This document shows, piece by piece, positions 25,687-35,162 of a stretch of DNA of 64,000 nucleotides. Both the position numbers and the translations under genes were made by a program. Where the stretch lies: positions 124,001 to 188,000 of the forward strand of contig NZ_LQIK01000004.1 of assembly GCF_001499855.1 (NCBI RefSeq). Direction: 5' to 3'. Source of the DNA: Mycobacterium sp. GA-0227b (GTDB taxonomy: Bacteria; Actinomycetota; Actinomycetes; Mycobacteriales; Mycobacteriaceae). Position 1 is the first letter of the stretch, and each line of letters opens with the position of its first letter. The notes under the pieces were generated by a model. That model did no database searches. It worked only from the letters and a program-made list of their open reading frames with translations, and was not told the origin of the DNA.

Positions 25687-27096
25687 ATGGTCACCCGGTT
25701 GTCGGCAGCAGACGCGTCGTTCTATCACCTGGAGAACACGTCGACGCCGATGTACGTGGGGTCACTGGCGATTCTGCGGAAACCTCGCGGCGGCTTGAGT
25801 TATGAAACATTGCTCGCCACGGTCGAACAACGGCTGCCGCAGATTCCGCGCTACCGCCAGAAGGTCCGCGAGGTCACGCTCGGCCTGGCGCGGCCGGTGT
25901 GGGTGGACGACCGTGATTTCGACATCACCTATCACATCCGCCGATCGGCGTTGCCGTCGCCGGGCAGCGACGCCCAGTTGCACGAGCTCATCGCCCGGCT
26001 GGGGTCGCGGCCGCTGGACAAGTCCCGGCCGCTGTGGGAGATGTACCTGATCGAGGGCCTGGCCAAGAACCGCATCGCGCTCTACACCAAGTCACATCAG
26101 GCGTTGGTGAACGGGATGACCGCGCTGGAGATCGGGCACGTCATCGCCGACCGCACCCAGAAGCCGCCGGAGTTCGGCGAGGACATCTGGATCCCGTTGC
26201 GCGAGCCCAGCGATCGGCAGTTGTTGCTCGGCGCCGTCGGCGAGTGGATCATGCGCCCGGCCGACCAGTTCGGTGCGCTGCGCTCCGCCGTCGTCGACGT
26301 CGCAACCAACGCGGGCCAGTTGGTCGATATGGGGCGCCGGTTCGTCGAGGTGGTCCGTACGGTCGCGCGCGGCACCGCGCCGAGCAGCCCGCTCAACACC
26401 ACCGTCTCACGCAACCGCCGGCTCACGGTGGCCAGCGGACGACTCGAGGACTTTCGCACGGTGCGGGCCCGTTACGACTGCGATGTCAACGACGTTGTGC
26501 TGGCCGTGGTGGCCGGCGCATTGCGCAACTGGCTGATGAGCCGCGGTGAGCCGGTGACCGCCACGACGAGGGTGCGCGCGATGGCGCCGATGTCGGTGTA
26601 TCCCGACGCCGAACTCGACGCGGCCGGTCCCGGCCAGGCCATCAGCGAGGTGTCGCCGTTCCTCGTGGACCTGCCCGTGGGCGAGGCCAACCCCGTGGTG
26701 CGGCTCTCTCAGATCGCGCACACCACCGAATCGGCGTCCACCGCCGCCAGCCTGGTCGACGCCAGGACCATCGTGACCCTGTCGGGATTCGCGCCGCCGA
26801 CCCTGCACGCGATGGGCATCCGCGTCGCGACGACGTTCTCGGCCCGCCAGTTCAACCTCCTGATCACCAACGTGCCGGGCGCACAGCATCAGATGTACAT
26901 CGCCGGCACCAAGCTGCTGGAGACTTACGCCGTGCCGCCTTTGCTGGCCAACCAGGTACTGGCGCTCGGGGTGACGTCCTACAACGGCATGGTCTACTTC
27001 GGAATCAATGCCGATCGCGACGCGATGAGCGACGTCGACGTTTTGCCGAGCCTGCTGCGAGAATCGCTGGAAGAACTGCTAGAGGCCGCTCAGTGA
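25687..27096 (+). CDS. tgs3: Wax ester synthase/diacylglycerol acyltransferase-type protein (Tgs3-like)
   Basis: A 469-residue WS/DGAT-family protein: an acyl-CoA-dependent acyltransferase fold that makes triacylglycerol or wax ester storage lipid at the membrane. N-terminal MVTRLSAADASFYHLENTSTPM and C-terminal INADRDAM...DVLPSL blocks are typical. The expected catalytic HHxxxDG is Ser-His-Gln-Ala-Leu-Val-Asn-Gly here (residues about 136-143): the first His and the Asp are replaced, so activity may be weak or altered. In M. tuberculosis the equivalent is split into Rv3234c and Rv3233c; here it is one open frame. GGGGAGGAG precedes the ATG. Confidence 0.88.
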   Translation: MVTRLSAADASFYHLENTSTPMYVGSLAILRKPRGGLSYETLLATVEQRLPQIPRYRQKVREVTLGLARPVWVDDRDFDITYHIRRSALPSPGSDAQLHELIARLGSRPLDKSRPLWEMYLIEGLAKNRIALYTKSHQALVNGMTALEIGHVIADRTQKPPEFGEDIWIPLREPSDRQLLLGAVGEWIMRPADQFGALRSAVVDVATNAGQLVDMGRRFVEVVRTVARGTAPSSPLNTTVSRNRRLTVASGRLEDFRTVRARYDCDVNDVVLAVVAGALRNWLMSRGEPVTATTRVRAMAPMSVYPDAELDAAGPGQAISEVSPFLVDLPVGEANPVVRLSQIAHTTESASTAASLVDARTIVTLSGFAPPTLHAMGIRVATTFSARQFNLLITNVPGAQHQMYIAGTKLLETYAVPPLLANQVLALGVTSYNGMVYFGINADRDAMSDVDVLPSLLRESLEELLEAAQ

Positions 27097-27157
27097 CCCA
27101 GTTGTCGCCTTTGCGGGATTGACTCGCTCACCGCCACCGGGGTCGAATTGGCTCACC

Positions 27158-28906
27158 ATGACCACCAGTGCCGAGAACGAGACGACCGGAAAAGTCAAAG
27201 CAGCGACGCGGCGGGCGTTCAAGTCGCCCACGGAGGATGTAGTCCCCCATCCCGTGCTCGATCAGCCGATCGAAGAGGAGGCCATCACCCGCTCGCGCGG
27301 AGTGGACTGGATCGTCTTCGGCGTCACCGCGGTCGTCGCGATCGCGTTTCTGGTGTGGGGCTTCCTCAGCACGCGAACCCTGGCCACCGCGTCGGACAGC
27401 GCCCTGACATGGGTGATGAACAACACGGGATGGTTGTTCGTGCTGACGGCCTCGGGGTTCGTGGTCTTCATCCTGTGGCTGGCGGTCGGCCGCTACGGCG
27501 CGATTCCGCTGGGCCGCGACGACGAGGAGCCCGAATTCAACGGGGTGTCGTGGGTCGCGATGATGTTCAGTGCCGGCATGGGTATCGGCTTGATGTTCTT
27601 CGGGGTGGCCGAACCGCTGTCGCACTTCGCGTCGCCGCCGCCCGGCACCGGCCGGCAGGGCGATCCCGAGGCCGTGCAGACCGCGATGGCCACCACGTTG
27701 TTCCACTGGACGCTGCACCCGTGGGCCATCTACGCGGTCGTCGGCCTGGCGATCAGCTACGGCGTCTACCGCAAAGGCCGGCGGCAGCTGATCAGCGCGG
27801 CCTTCGAGCCTCTGCTGGGCTCCCGCGCGAACGGGCGGTGGGGCAAGGTCATCGACATGCTTGCGATCTTCGCCACGCTGTTCGGTTCGGCCGCCTCGCT
27901 GGGCTTGGGCGCGTTGCAGATTCGCAGTGGTCTGCAGATCGTCGGCGGCATCGGGGAAGCCGGAAACGCCGTCCTCGTCATGATCATCGCGGTGCTCACG
28001 GTGGCCTTCGTGTTGTCGGCGGTATCGGGGGTCGCGCGCGGCATCCAGTGGCTGTCCAACATCAACATGGTCCTGGCGGTGCTGCTGGCCGTATTCGTAT
28101 TCGTGGTGGGCCCAACGGTTTTCATCCTCAACCTGCTGCCGACATCGATGGGCAGCTATCTGGCCGACCTCGCGATGATGTCGGCGCGCACGGGTGCAGA
28201 GGGCGCCGAGGTCAACCAATGGCTGCAGTCCTGGACGATCTTCTACTGGGCCTGGTGGGTGTCGTGGACGCCGTTCGTCGGCATGTTCATCGCACGAATC
28301 TCGCGGGGCCGCACCATTCGTCAGTTCGTCACGGGTGTGCTGCTGGTGCCGAGCCTGGTGTCGCTGGTGTGGTTCGCGGTGTTCGGCGGCTCGGCGATCA
28401 GAGAACAGCAGGGCGGCGTCGACCTCGCGGGGGAGGGCAGCATCGAGGCGCAGCTGTTCGGCCTGCTCGAGCAGTACCCCGTCGCCACCGTCGCCAGCGT
28501 GGTGGTGATGGTGCTGGTGGCGATCTTCTTCGTCTCCGGTGCGGACGCCGCGTCGGTGGTGATGGGTTCGCTGTCCCAGCACGGCACGATCAAACCCAGC
28601 AGATCGACGGTGATCTTCTGGGGCGTCGCGACCGGCGCCGTCGCGGCGGTGATGTTGTTGGTCGGCGGGGAGGACGCCCTGACCGGCTTGCAGACCATCA
28701 CGATCATCGTTGCGCTGCCGTTCGTGCTCGTGATGGTCGGTATGGCGGTGGCGTTGGTGAAGGATCTACGCCGTGACCCGCTGATGGTCCGCAGGGAGTA
28801 CGCGGCGGAGGCCGTCGACACCGCCGTCATCCACGGTGTCATACAACACGGCGACGACTTCATCATCTCGGTGGAGAAGGATCCCGCGAGCGGCAAATCC
28901 CAGTAG
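27158..28906 (+). CDS. BCCT-family glycine betaine/choline/carnitine transporter
   Basis: A 582-residue, 12-TM sodium- or proton-coupled transporter for quaternary ammonium osmolytes. The Gly-rich first helix region reads MMFSAGMGIGLMFFGVAEPLSHF and the BCCT signature is WAWWVSWTPFVGMFIARISRGRTIRQF, whose clustered Trp residues build the cation-pi substrate cage. N- and C-terminal tails are charged, as in osmosensing BetP. ATG 27158 is the natural start (MTTSAENETTG). In M. tuberculosis, as I recall, this place between tgs3 and Rv3231c holds ppk2; the BCCT gene is therefore a local substitution or insertion. It probably acts in osmoprotection. Confidence 0.92.
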   Translation: MTTSAENETTGKVKAATRRAFKSPTEDVVPHPVLDQPIEEEAITRSRGVDWIVFGVTAVVAIAFLVWGFLSTRTLATASDSALTWVMNNTGWLFVLTASGFVVFILWLAVGRYGAIPLGRDDEEPEFNGVSWVAMMFSAGMGIGLMFFGVAEPLSHFASPPPGTGRQGDPEAVQTAMATTLFHWTLHPWAIYAVVGLAISYGVYRKGRRQLISAAFEPLLGSRANGRWGKVIDMLAIFATLFGSAASLGLGALQIRSGLQIVGGIGEAGNAVLVMIIAVLTVAFVLSAVSGVARGIQWLSNINMVLAVLLAVFVFVVGPTVFILNLLPTSMGSYLADLAMMSARTGAEGAEVNQWLQSWTIFYWAWWVSWTPFVGMFIARISRGRTIRQFVTGVLLVPSLVSLVWFAVFGGSAIREQQGGVDLAGEGSIEAQLFGLLEQYPVATVASVVVMVLVAIFFVSGADAASVVMGSLSQHGTIKPSRSTVIFWGVATGAVAAVMLLVGGEDALTGLQTITIIVALPFVLVMVGMAVALVKDLRRDPLMVRREYAAEAVDTAVIHGVIQHGDDFIISVEKDPASGKSQ

Positions 28907-28930
28907 TTCCCGACCGGCTAATCTCGCCTG

Positions 28931-29428
28931 GTGCGCGTGTACATCCCGGCGACCCTGGCCATGCTGCAGCAGCTCGTCGCCGACCGGACGCTGTACGCCC
29001 GCAGCGGCACCGCGTTCGCGGTGACGCCCGCGCTGCGCGAGTCCTACGCCGAGGGCGACGACGACGAACTCGCCGAGGTGGCGCGACGGGAAGCCGCGCT
29101 GGCCTCGCTGCGCTTGCTCGCCGGCGAAGGCACGTCCGGCCTGCCGCCGCGGCGCGCGGTGGTGGAGGCGGAGGTCGACGGGGCGATACCCCGGCCCGAT
29201 CTCGACGACGCCGTGGTGCGGCTGCCCGGTCCGCTCGCATTCGACGACGTCATCGCCGCATATGTGGACAACGCCGAAGCCGAGTCCGCGGTCCTGCCCG
29301 CGATCGAGGCCGTCGACGAGGCGGACCTTGGCGATGAGGATGCGGACTTCGTCGTCGGTGACGCCCAGGACCACGACCTGGCCTGGTACGCGCCGCAGGA
29401 ACTACCGTTCCTGCTCGAGCTGCTCTGA
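28931..29428 (+). CDS. Rv3231c-like hypothetical protein (DUF6912)
   Basis: A 165-residue acidic protein (GTG start at 28931) with conserved MRVYIPATLAMLQQLVADR, VTPALRESYAEGDDDELAEVA and LAWYAPQELPFLLELL segments; no catalytic motif recognised. It lies 24 bases after the BCCT gene and 63 before the reductase. The same gene sits beside the reductase/desA3 pair in M. tuberculosis (Rv3231c), so linkage to fatty-acid desaturation is conserved, but the role is unknown. Confidence 0.8.
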   Translation: MRVYIPATLAMLQQLVADRTLYARSGTAFAVTPALRESYAEGDDDELAEVARREAALASLRLLAGEGTSGLPPRRAVVEAEVDGAIPRPDLDDAVVRLPGPLAFDDVIAAYVDNAEAESAVLPAIEAVDEADLGDEDADFVVGDAQDHDLAWYAPQELPFLLELL

Positions 29429-29454
29429 ACGTTTCAGCTGTTCACGGGGGTAAA

Positions 29455-29491
29455 GTAGGTACGGAGGCGTAGGTTACGGTACCGTAGGTTC
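29455..29491 (+). promoter_or_regulatory. Repeated GTAGGT motifs upstream of the reductase gene
   Basis: Three direct copies spaced 14-15 bases: GTAGGTAC (29455), GTAGGTTAC (29469) and GTAGGTTC (29484), the last abutting the ATG at 29492. They also frame a 12-bp perfect palindrome, TACGGTACCGTA (29475-29486). The same GTAGGTTAC unit recurs upstream of desA3, suggesting one regulator for both genes. Confidence 0.55.
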
Positions 29492-30628
29492 ATGGCCAAG
29501 AACTACGTCAAGGTCTCGGCCAATGTCGCCGATACGGTGCGGCCGACCGTCGCCGGGGCCAAGCAGCATCCGGGACTGAACGCCTTGCGAACCATTGCCG
29601 GGCGTATCACGACGCCGCTGCTGCCCGACGATTACCTCAAGCTCGCCAACCCGCTCTGGTCGGCGCGCGAGCTGCGCGGGCGGGTGCTCGACGTCCGCCG
29701 GGAGACCGAGGACTCGGCGACGTTGGTCATCAAGCCCGGGTGGGGCTTCACGTTCGACTACCGCCCCGGCCAGTACATCGGGATCGGTGTGCAGATCGAA
29801 GGCCGCTGGCGGTGGCGGTCGTACTCGCTGACCTCGACGCCGTCGCGAACCACCCGCACGATCACGATCACGGTCAAGGCGATGCCGGAGGGGTTCCTGT
29901 CGACGCATCTCGTCGAGGGGCTCGCACCGGGCACGATCGTGCGGTTGGCCGCGCCCCAGGGCAACTTCGTGATGCCCGACCCGGCACCGGCGAAGGTGTT
30001 GTTCCTCACCGGCGGCTCCGGCATCACGCCGGTGATGTCGATGCTTCGCACCTTGGCTCGCCGCGACCAGATCACCGACATCGTCCATTTGCATTCGGCG
30101 CCAACGGAATCGGAGGTCATGTTCGCCGGTGAGCTGGGTGAGCTGGCCCGTGCGCATGACGGCTATGAGTTGCGGCTGCGCTCGACGCGCACACAAGGCC
30201 GGCTGGACGTCTCGCGGCTGGATGACCAGGTGCCCGACTGGCGGGAGCGCCAGACGTGGGCGTGTGGTCCGGCGGGCATGCTCGACGCCGCCCAGCGGGC
30301 GTGGTCGGCGGCCGGCCTCGAAGACCGGTTGCACCTCGAGCGCTTTGCGGTGTCCAAGGCCGCCGTGCACGGGCAGGGCGGCACGGTCGAGTTCGCGCGG
30401 AGCGGCAAGACGGTCACCGTGGACGCCGCGACGCCGTTGATGGATGCCGGCGAGCAGGTGGGCATCCGGATGCCGTTCGGCTGCCGGATGGGTATCTGCC
30501 AGTCGTGTGTGGTGGGCCTGGTCGAGGGGCATGTTCGCGACTTGCGCACGGGCGACGAGCGCGAGCCGGGGTCGCGGATACAGACGTGTATCTCCGCAGC
30601 ATCGGGCGATTGCGTGCTCGATGTCTGA
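29492..30628 (+). CDS. Ferredoxin reductase-type electron donor for DesA3
   Basis: A 378-residue soluble flavo-iron-sulfur oxidoreductase. Order: N-terminal extension, FAD-binding barrel ([11 protein letters not shown], about 108-118), NAD(P)-binding domain ([17 protein letters not shown] and [11 protein letters not shown]), and a C-terminal plant-type [2Fe-2S] ferredoxin domain with the cysteine set [13 protein letters not shown]...QTC. It is the counterpart of Rv3230c, which passes NADPH electrons to the DesA3 stearoyl-CoA desaturase; the desaturase gene follows 69 bases later. ATG 29492 sits directly on the repeated regulatory motif. Confidence 0.93.
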   Translation: MAKNYVKVSANVADTVRPTVAGAKQHPGLNALRTIAGRITTPLLPDDYLKLANPLWSARELRGRVLDVRRETEDSATLVIKPGWGFTFDYRPGQYIGIGVQIEGRWRWRSYSLTSTPSRTTRTITITVKAMPEGFLSTHLVEGLAPGTIVRLAAPQGNFVMPDPAPAKVLFLTGGSGITPVMSMLRTLARRDQITDIVHLHSAPTESEVMFAGELGELARAHDGYELRLRSTRTQGRLDVSRLDDQVPDWRERQTWACGPAGMLDAAQRAWSAAGLEDRLHLERFAVSKAAVHGQGGTVEFARSGKTVTVDAATPLMDAGEQVGIRMPFGCRMGICQSCVVGLVEGHVRDLRTGDEREPGSRIQTCISAASGDCVLDV

Positions 30629-30641
30629 GGTTTACTGGCTG

Positions 30642-30677
30642 GTAACCTACGGGTACGTAGGTTACGTTAGCGTAGGC
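30642..30677 (+). promoter_or_regulatory. Inverted-repeat operator candidate upstream of desA3
   Basis: Perfect 9-bp inverted arms GTAACCTAC (30642-30650) and GTAGGTTAC (30657-30665) around a 6-base spacer, followed 15 bases on by a partial copy GTAGGC (30672). Size and symmetry fit a TetR-type dimer site. The right arm matches the unit found before the reductase gene. Confidence 0.6.
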
Positions 30678-30697
30678 ATGCGAGAGGAGGCTTGACG

Positions 30698-31930
30698 GTG
30701 GCAATCACTGACGTTCCCGAATTCGCGCATCTGACCGAGGCGGACATCGAGAGCCTGGCCGTGGAATTGGATGCGATCCGCCAGGACATCGAAGACTCCC
30801 GCGGTGAGCGCGACGCCCGCTACATCCGCCGCACCATCGCGGCCCAGCGTGCGCTGGAGGTGGCCGCGCGACTGATGCTGGCCGCAAGCAATCGTCGCTC
30901 GGCGTGGTGGGCCGGCACCGTCACGCTCGGCGTGGCCAAGATCATCGAGAACATGGAGATCGGCCACAACGTCATGCACGGCCAATGGGATTGGATGAAC
31001 GATCCCGAGATCCATTCCTCGACGTGGGAGTGGGACATGAGCGGAGCGTCCAAGCACTGGCGCTTCACCCACAACTTCATGCACCACAAGTACACGAACA
31101 TCCTGGGCATGGACGACGATGTGGGCTACGGCCTGATCCGCGTCACCCGGGACACCAAATGGAAGCCCATGAACCTGTTGAACCTGGTGTTCAACACGGT
31201 CTTGATGGCGCTGTTCGAATGGGGAGTCGGACTGCAGCACTTGGAGATCGGCAAGATCTTCAAGGGTCGCGACGACCGCAAGGCCACGTTCGTGCGGCTA
31301 CGGGAGTTCGGCGTCAAGGCGGGCAACCAGGTGGCCAAGGACTACGTCGTCTACCCGGCGCTGACCTCGTTGTCGCCCGGTGCGTCGTTCAAGTCGACGA
31401 TGAAGGCCAACGCGGTCGCCAACATCATCCGCAACGTGTGGGCGAACGCCGTGATCTTCTGCGGCCACTTTCCGGACGGTGCAGAGAAATTCACCAAGAC
31501 CGACATGGTCGGTGAGACCAAGGGCCAGTGGTACCTGCGTCAGATGCTGGGCAGCGCCAACTTCGAGAACGGCCCGGTGCTGCGGTTCATGAGCGGCAAC
31601 CTGTGCCATCAGATCGAACACCACCTGTTTCCCGATCTGCCGAGCAACCGGTATTACGAGATCTCGATCCGGGTGCGCCAGTTGTGCGACAAGTACGACC
31701 TGCCGTACACGACGGGTTCGTTCCTGCTGCAGTACGGCAAGGCCTGGCGGACCATCGCCAAGCTGTCGCTGCCGGACAAGTACCTGACCGACACCCGCGA
31801 CGATGCGCCGGAGACCCGCAGCGAGCGGATGTTCGCCGAGTTGGAGCCGGGTCAGCGGCGTGGGCTGAAGTCGGCGATCGCTGCCGCGCGGGCCCGCCGT
31901 CGCGTGCGTCGTACCACAACGTCAGTCTGA
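30698..31930 (+). CDS. desA3: Membrane stearoyl-CoA Delta-9 desaturase DesA3
   Basis: A 410-residue di-iron integral membrane desaturase that introduces the Delta-9 double bond of oleic acid for phospholipids and triacylglycerol. The three His boxes are visible: HNVMH (90-94), HNFMHH (125-130) and HQIEHH (about 305), with hydrophobic segments between them. GTG 30698 is preferred: AGGAGG lies seven bases upstream, whereas TTG 30692 is too close. It follows the electron-donor gene and is probably co-regulated through the shared motif. The isoniazid-related drug isoxyl targets this enzyme in M. tuberculosis. Confidence 0.95.
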   Translation: MAITDVPEFAHLTEADIESLAVELDAIRQDIEDSRGERDARYIRRTIAAQRALEVAARLMLAASNRRSAWWAGTVTLGVAKIIENMEIGHNVMHGQWDWMNDPEIHSSTWEWDMSGASKHWRFTHNFMHHKYTNILGMDDDVGYGLIRVTRDTKWKPMNLLNLVFNTVLMALFEWGVGLQHLEIGKIFKGRDDRKATFVRLREFGVKAGNQVAKDYVVYPALTSLSPGASFKSTMKANAVANIIRNVWANAVIFCGHFPDGAEKFTKTDMVGETKGQWYLRQMLGSANFENGPVLRFMSGNLCHQIEHHLFPDLPSNRYYEISIRVRQLCDKYDLPYTTGSFLLQYGKAWRTIAKLSLPDKYLTDTRDDAPETRSERMFAELEPGQRRGLKSAIAAARARRRVRRTTTSV

Positions 31931-31970
31931 GAGCGTCACCGCGCATATATAGCCACGACGACGCTCTCAG
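31927..31970. terminator. Stem-loop between convergent desA3 and rsgA
   Basis: CTGAGAGCGTC (31927-31937) pairs perfectly with GACGCTCTCAG (31960-31970); the desA3 TGA is inside the left arm. Flanks extend the symmetry imperfectly (ACAACGTC on the left, GACATTGT on the right), reaching into both genes. Likely two-way terminator. Confidence 0.7.
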
Positions 31971-31992
31971 CGCGACATTGTGTCGGGACGAC

Positions 31993-32970
31993 CTACGAGT
32001 GGAGCGCGGACAGCAGTCGCCGGGCCGCGCCGACACGGCCGACCGCCGGGCCGCTCAGCGCGTCGAGGGCGCATTCGGGATCGGCGGGCGGACCCATGTG
32101 CCCGCAGCCGCGCGGACAGTCCTTGATCGCCTCGGCCAGGTCGGAGAAGGCCAGCAGCACGTCGTCGGGTTCGATGTGGGCCAACCCGAACGACCGGATG
32201 CCCGGCGTATCGATCACCCAACCCCCCAAGCTCAGCGGCAGCGCCACCGACTGTGTCGAGGTATGCCTGCCCTTGCCGACGTCGGTGACCTCTCCGGTAG
32301 CCCGTTCGGCTTGCGGCACAAGGCGATTCACCAACGTCGACTTTCCGACCCCGGAGTGGCCGAGCAGCACGGTGACCCGGTCGACCAGTAGCGGGGCGAC
32401 CACGTCGAGCGGGTCGTCGCGGCCCGCGGTGGTGACCGTCAGATCGAGGTCGGCGAACTGCGCCGCGAACGGTTCGGGCGAAGCGAGATCCGTCTTGGTC
32501 AGGCACAGGATCGGCTCGAGCCCGCCGGCGTAGGCGGCGATCAGCGCGCGCTCCACCAGGCCGGCACGCGGCGGCGGGTCGGCGAGCGCGACGACGATCA
32601 ACAACTGGTCGGCGTTGGCGACGACGACCCGCTCGCTGGGATCGGTGTCATCGGCCGTGCGGCGCAACACTGTTCGTCGTGCACCGCGCCGCACGATGCG
32701 GGCCAGCGTGTCGGGCCGGCCCGACAGATCGCCGACGATCCCGACCTCGTCGCCGACGACGATCGGCGTGCGGCCCAACTCCCGCGCCCGCATCGCGATG
32801 ACCCGGCGGTCCGGGTCGCCGCCGAGCGCGCAGCCCCACCGTCCCCGGTCGACGGTCACCACCATCGCCTCCTGCGCGTCGGCGTGGTCGGGCCGAATCT
32901 TGGTCCGCGGCCGAGAGCCCCGGCCGGGTCGCACCCGGACATCGGACTCGTCGTACTCGCGCCGACTCAA
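31993..32970 (-). CDS. rsgA: Ribosome small-subunit-dependent GTPase RsgA
   Basis: A 325-residue circularly permuted GTPase that checks late 30S maturation. An OB fold (about 35-105) precedes the G domain in the permuted order G4 (LTKTD, 157-161), G1 (GHSGVGKS, 204-211), G3 (DTPG, 254-257), then a zinc motif with Cys285, Cys289, His291 and Cys300. The start is taken as TTG 32970, which overlaps the aroA stop (TTGA) and matches the length of M. tuberculosis Rv3228; the longer upstream frame is inside aroA. The two genes form a translationally coupled unit. Confidence 0.9.
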   Translation of the reverse strand: MSRREYDESDVRVRPGRGSRPRTKIRPDHADAQEAMVVTVDRGRWGCALGGDPDRRVIAMRARELGRTPIVVGDEVGIVGDLSGRPDTLARIVRRGARRTVLRRTADDTDPSERVVVANADQLLIVVALADPPPRAGLVERALIAAYAGGLEPILCLTKTDLASPEPFAAQFADLDLTVTTAGRDDPLDVVAPLLVDRVTVLLGHSGVGKSTLVNRLVPQAERATGEVTDVGKGRHTSTQSVALPLSLGGWVIDTPGIRSFGLAHIEPDDVLLAFSDLAEAIKDCPRGCGHMGPPADPECALDALSGPAVGRVGAARRLLSALHS

Positions 32971-34295
32971 GCCGGGTCGACCTCCGTCGCCTGTCCGGCC
33001 AGCATGTCGGCCCAGAGCTGCGGGAAGCCGGGCAGTGTCTTGGCGGTGGTCTCGATGTCCTCCACCGCGACACCGGGAACCCGAAGTCCCACAATGGCTC
33101 CCGCGGTGGCCATCCGATGGTCGGCGTACGAGTGCCACAGGCCGCCGTGCAGCGGTCGGGCGGTGATCATCAGCCCGTCGGCCGTCTCCTCGCAATCTCC
33201 GCCGAGGGCGTTGATCTCGGTCGACAGCGCGGCCAACCGGTCGGTTTCGTGTCCGCGCAGATGCGCGACACCCGACAGTTTCGACACCGAGCCGGGGGAG
33301 GCCAGCGCGGCGAGCGCCGCAACCGCCGGTGTCAGTTCACCGACCTCGTGCAGGTCGACGTCGATGCCGTCGTAGACCTGGGCGCCGTGCACTTCGAGGT
33401 ACGAGTCTGCGTGGTGGACAACCGTTCCCAGCTTCTTCAGGATCGCGATGATCACCTCGGCCGGTTGTGTGCTGACCCGCGGCCACCCGGTCAGCCGGAC
33501 GGTACCGCCGCTGACCACGGCCGCGGCGAGGAACGGCACCGCGTTGGACAGGTCGGGCTCGATGACCCAGCGCCGGGCGGCGACCGGCCCCGGCGCCACC
33601 CGCCACCTGTTGGGCTCGCTGTCGTCGACGTGGACGCCGGCGTCGCGCAGCATCGCGACTGTCATCGCCACATGCGGCGCCGACGGCACCGACTCACCGG
33701 TGTGCACGATCGTCAGTCCGTCGCTGAACCCCGCACCGGAGAGCAGCAGGCCCGAGACGAACTGCGAGGACGCTGACGCGTCGATCTCGACGGTGCCTCC
33801 GGCGACCGCGCCGGCGCCGCGCACGGCGAACGGCAGGCCGTCGCCGTCGATGTCGACCCCGAGGCCGCGTAGCGCGTCGAGCAGCGGCGTGATCGGGCGG
33901 GCGCGGGCCTGCTCGTCGCCGTCAAACGTCACCGTCGCGCTGCTCAGGGCGGCGACGGGCGGAACGAACCGCAGCACCGTGCCCGCCAGCCCGCAGTCGA
34001 TGCACGCTCCGTCGGGCGGCGCGAGTTCTCCGCCGACGCTCAGCTCGTCGCCCCCGCCGCCGACCGTCACGCCGAGCGCCTGCAGCGCGCCGACCATCAG
34101 GTCGGTGTCGCGGCTGCGCAGCGCGCCGCTGATCGTCGACTCACCGTTCGCGGTGGCCAGCGCGGCCAGCACCAACGCCCGGTTCGTCTGCGACTTGGAG
34201 CCCGGCACGGTGACCGTCGCATCCACCGGACTCGACGTCGACGGGGCCGGCCAGGCCGCCGGCTCTCGGTCTCCGCGCACGCTCACGGCTCCCAT
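32967..34295 (-). CDS. aroA: 3-phosphoshikimate 1-carboxyvinyltransferase (EPSP synthase)
   Basis: Condenses PEP with shikimate-3-phosphate in the shikimate pathway to aromatic amino acids and chorismate; the chorismate-using entC lies about 12 kb away. The 442-residue protein shows the PEP/S3P-binding [53 protein letters not shown], and [17 protein letters not shown] blocks, giving the two-lobed inside-out barrel. ATG 34295 is chosen; a GTG three codons on is equally possible (GGGAG spacing). It is divergent from the SRAP gene across 36 bases. Confidence 0.95.
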   Translation of the reverse strand: MGAVSVRGDREPAAWPAPSTSSPVDATVTVPGSKSQTNRALVLAALATANGESTISGALRSRDTDLMVGALQALGVTVGGGGDELSVGGELAPPDGACIDCGLAGTVLRFVPPVAALSSATVTFDGDEQARARPITPLLDALRGLGVDIDGDGLPFAVRGAGAVAGGTVEIDASASSQFVSGLLLSGAGFSDGLTIVHTGESVPSAPHVAMTVAMLRDAGVHVDDSEPNRWRVAPGPVAARRWVIEPDLSNAVPFLAAAVVSGGTVRLTGWPRVSTQPAEVIIAILKKLGTVVHHADSYLEVHGAQVYDGIDVDLHEVGELTPAVAALAALASPGSVSKLSGVAHLRGHETDRLAALSTEINALGGDCEETADGLMITARPLHGGLWHSYADHRMATAGAIVGLRVPGVAVEDIETTAKTLPGFPQLWADMLAGQATEVDPA

Positions 34296-34331
34296 CTTCC
34301 CTTGTCGGCTTCGCGTGCCACCATGGGATTC

Positions 34332-35090
34332 ATGTGTGGACGTTTCGCGGTGACCACCGACCCGGCGCTGCTGGCCGAGAAAATCAAGGCGATCGACGAA
34401 ACGACCTCCGGTAAGGAGCCGACGCGACCCAACTACAACGTCGCCCCGACCACCACGATCAGCACCGTGGTCAAGCGGCACACCGAACCCGACGACGACG
34501 CCACCCGGCGGCTGCGGTCGATGCGCTGGGGGCTGGTGCCGCCGTGGGCCAAGTCCACCGAAGAGGGCGGCCCGGAGACCAAGGGGCCACTGTTGATCAA
34601 CGCCCGCTCCGACAAGCTGACCACCTCGCCGGTGTTCCGCAGCTCGGCCAAGAGCAAGCGCTGCCTGGTTCCGATGGACGGCTGGTACGAGTGGCAGAAG
34701 AAAGGCGAAGGGAAGGGGGCGAAGATTCCCTTCTTCATGTACGCCGGCGACGGCGAGCCACTGTTCATGGCGGGGTTGTGGTCGACGTGGCGGCCCAAGG
34801 ACGGCCCCAAGGATGCCCCGCCGTTGCTGAGCTGCACCATCATCACCACCGACGCCGCCGGTCCGCTCGCCGAGATCCACGACCGGATGCCGCTGACCGT
34901 CAGCGCACGCGACTGGGACCGCTGGCTGGACCCCGACGCGCCGATCGACGAAGGCCTGCTGCGCGGCCACGGCGACCTGGACCGCATCGAGGTCCGGGAG
35001 GTCTCCCGGCTGGTGAACAACGTTCGCAACAACGGTCCTGAGCTGATCGAGCCGGTGGAACCGCAGGCCGAGCAGGGCACCCTGCTCTGA
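34332..35090 (+). CDS. SRAP-domain abasic-site processing protein (YedK/HMCES family)
   Basis: A 252-residue SRAP protein that forms a stable thiazolidine crosslink with abasic sites in single-stranded DNA, protecting replication forks. The ATG at 34332 puts the catalytic cysteine at position 2 (MCGRFAVTT); an upstream frame extension would bury it. Other active-site residues are present: the Asn of RPNYNVAP (about 36), Glu120 in DGWYEWQ and His183 in EIHDRMPL. In M. tuberculosis the orthologue is Rv3226c. It lies divergently from aroA with no obvious partner gene. Confidence 0.93.
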   Translation: MCGRFAVTTDPALLAEKIKAIDETTSGKEPTRPNYNVAPTTTISTVVKRHTEPDDDATRRLRSMRWGLVPPWAKSTEEGGPETKGPLLINARSDKLTTSPVFRSSAKSKRCLVPMDGWYEWQKKGEGKGAKIPFFMYAGDGEPLFMAGLWSTWRPKDGPKDAPPLLSCTIITTDAAGPLAEIHDRMPLTVSARDWDRWLDPDAPIDEGLLRGHGDLDRIEVREVSRLVNNVRNNGPELIEPVEPQAEQGTLL

Positions 35091-35124
35091 CGGTCCCGGG
35101 CGCCGCGCTCAGGCGCAGTCACAC

Positions 35125-35162
35125 TTGACAGAGGATTCCTCGGTACAGATAGAGTAATCCTC
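35125..35162 (+). promoter_or_regulatory. Promoter and inverted-repeat operator of the TetR gene
   Basis: A consensus -35 TTGACA (35125-35130) is followed by the inverted arms GAGGATT (35131-35137) and AATCCTC (35156-35162), 18 bases apart; the right arm touches the GTG start. A -10 would fall between the arms (TAGAGT near 35150). Binding here would block transcription, so autorepression by the TetR product is likely. Confidence 0.55.
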
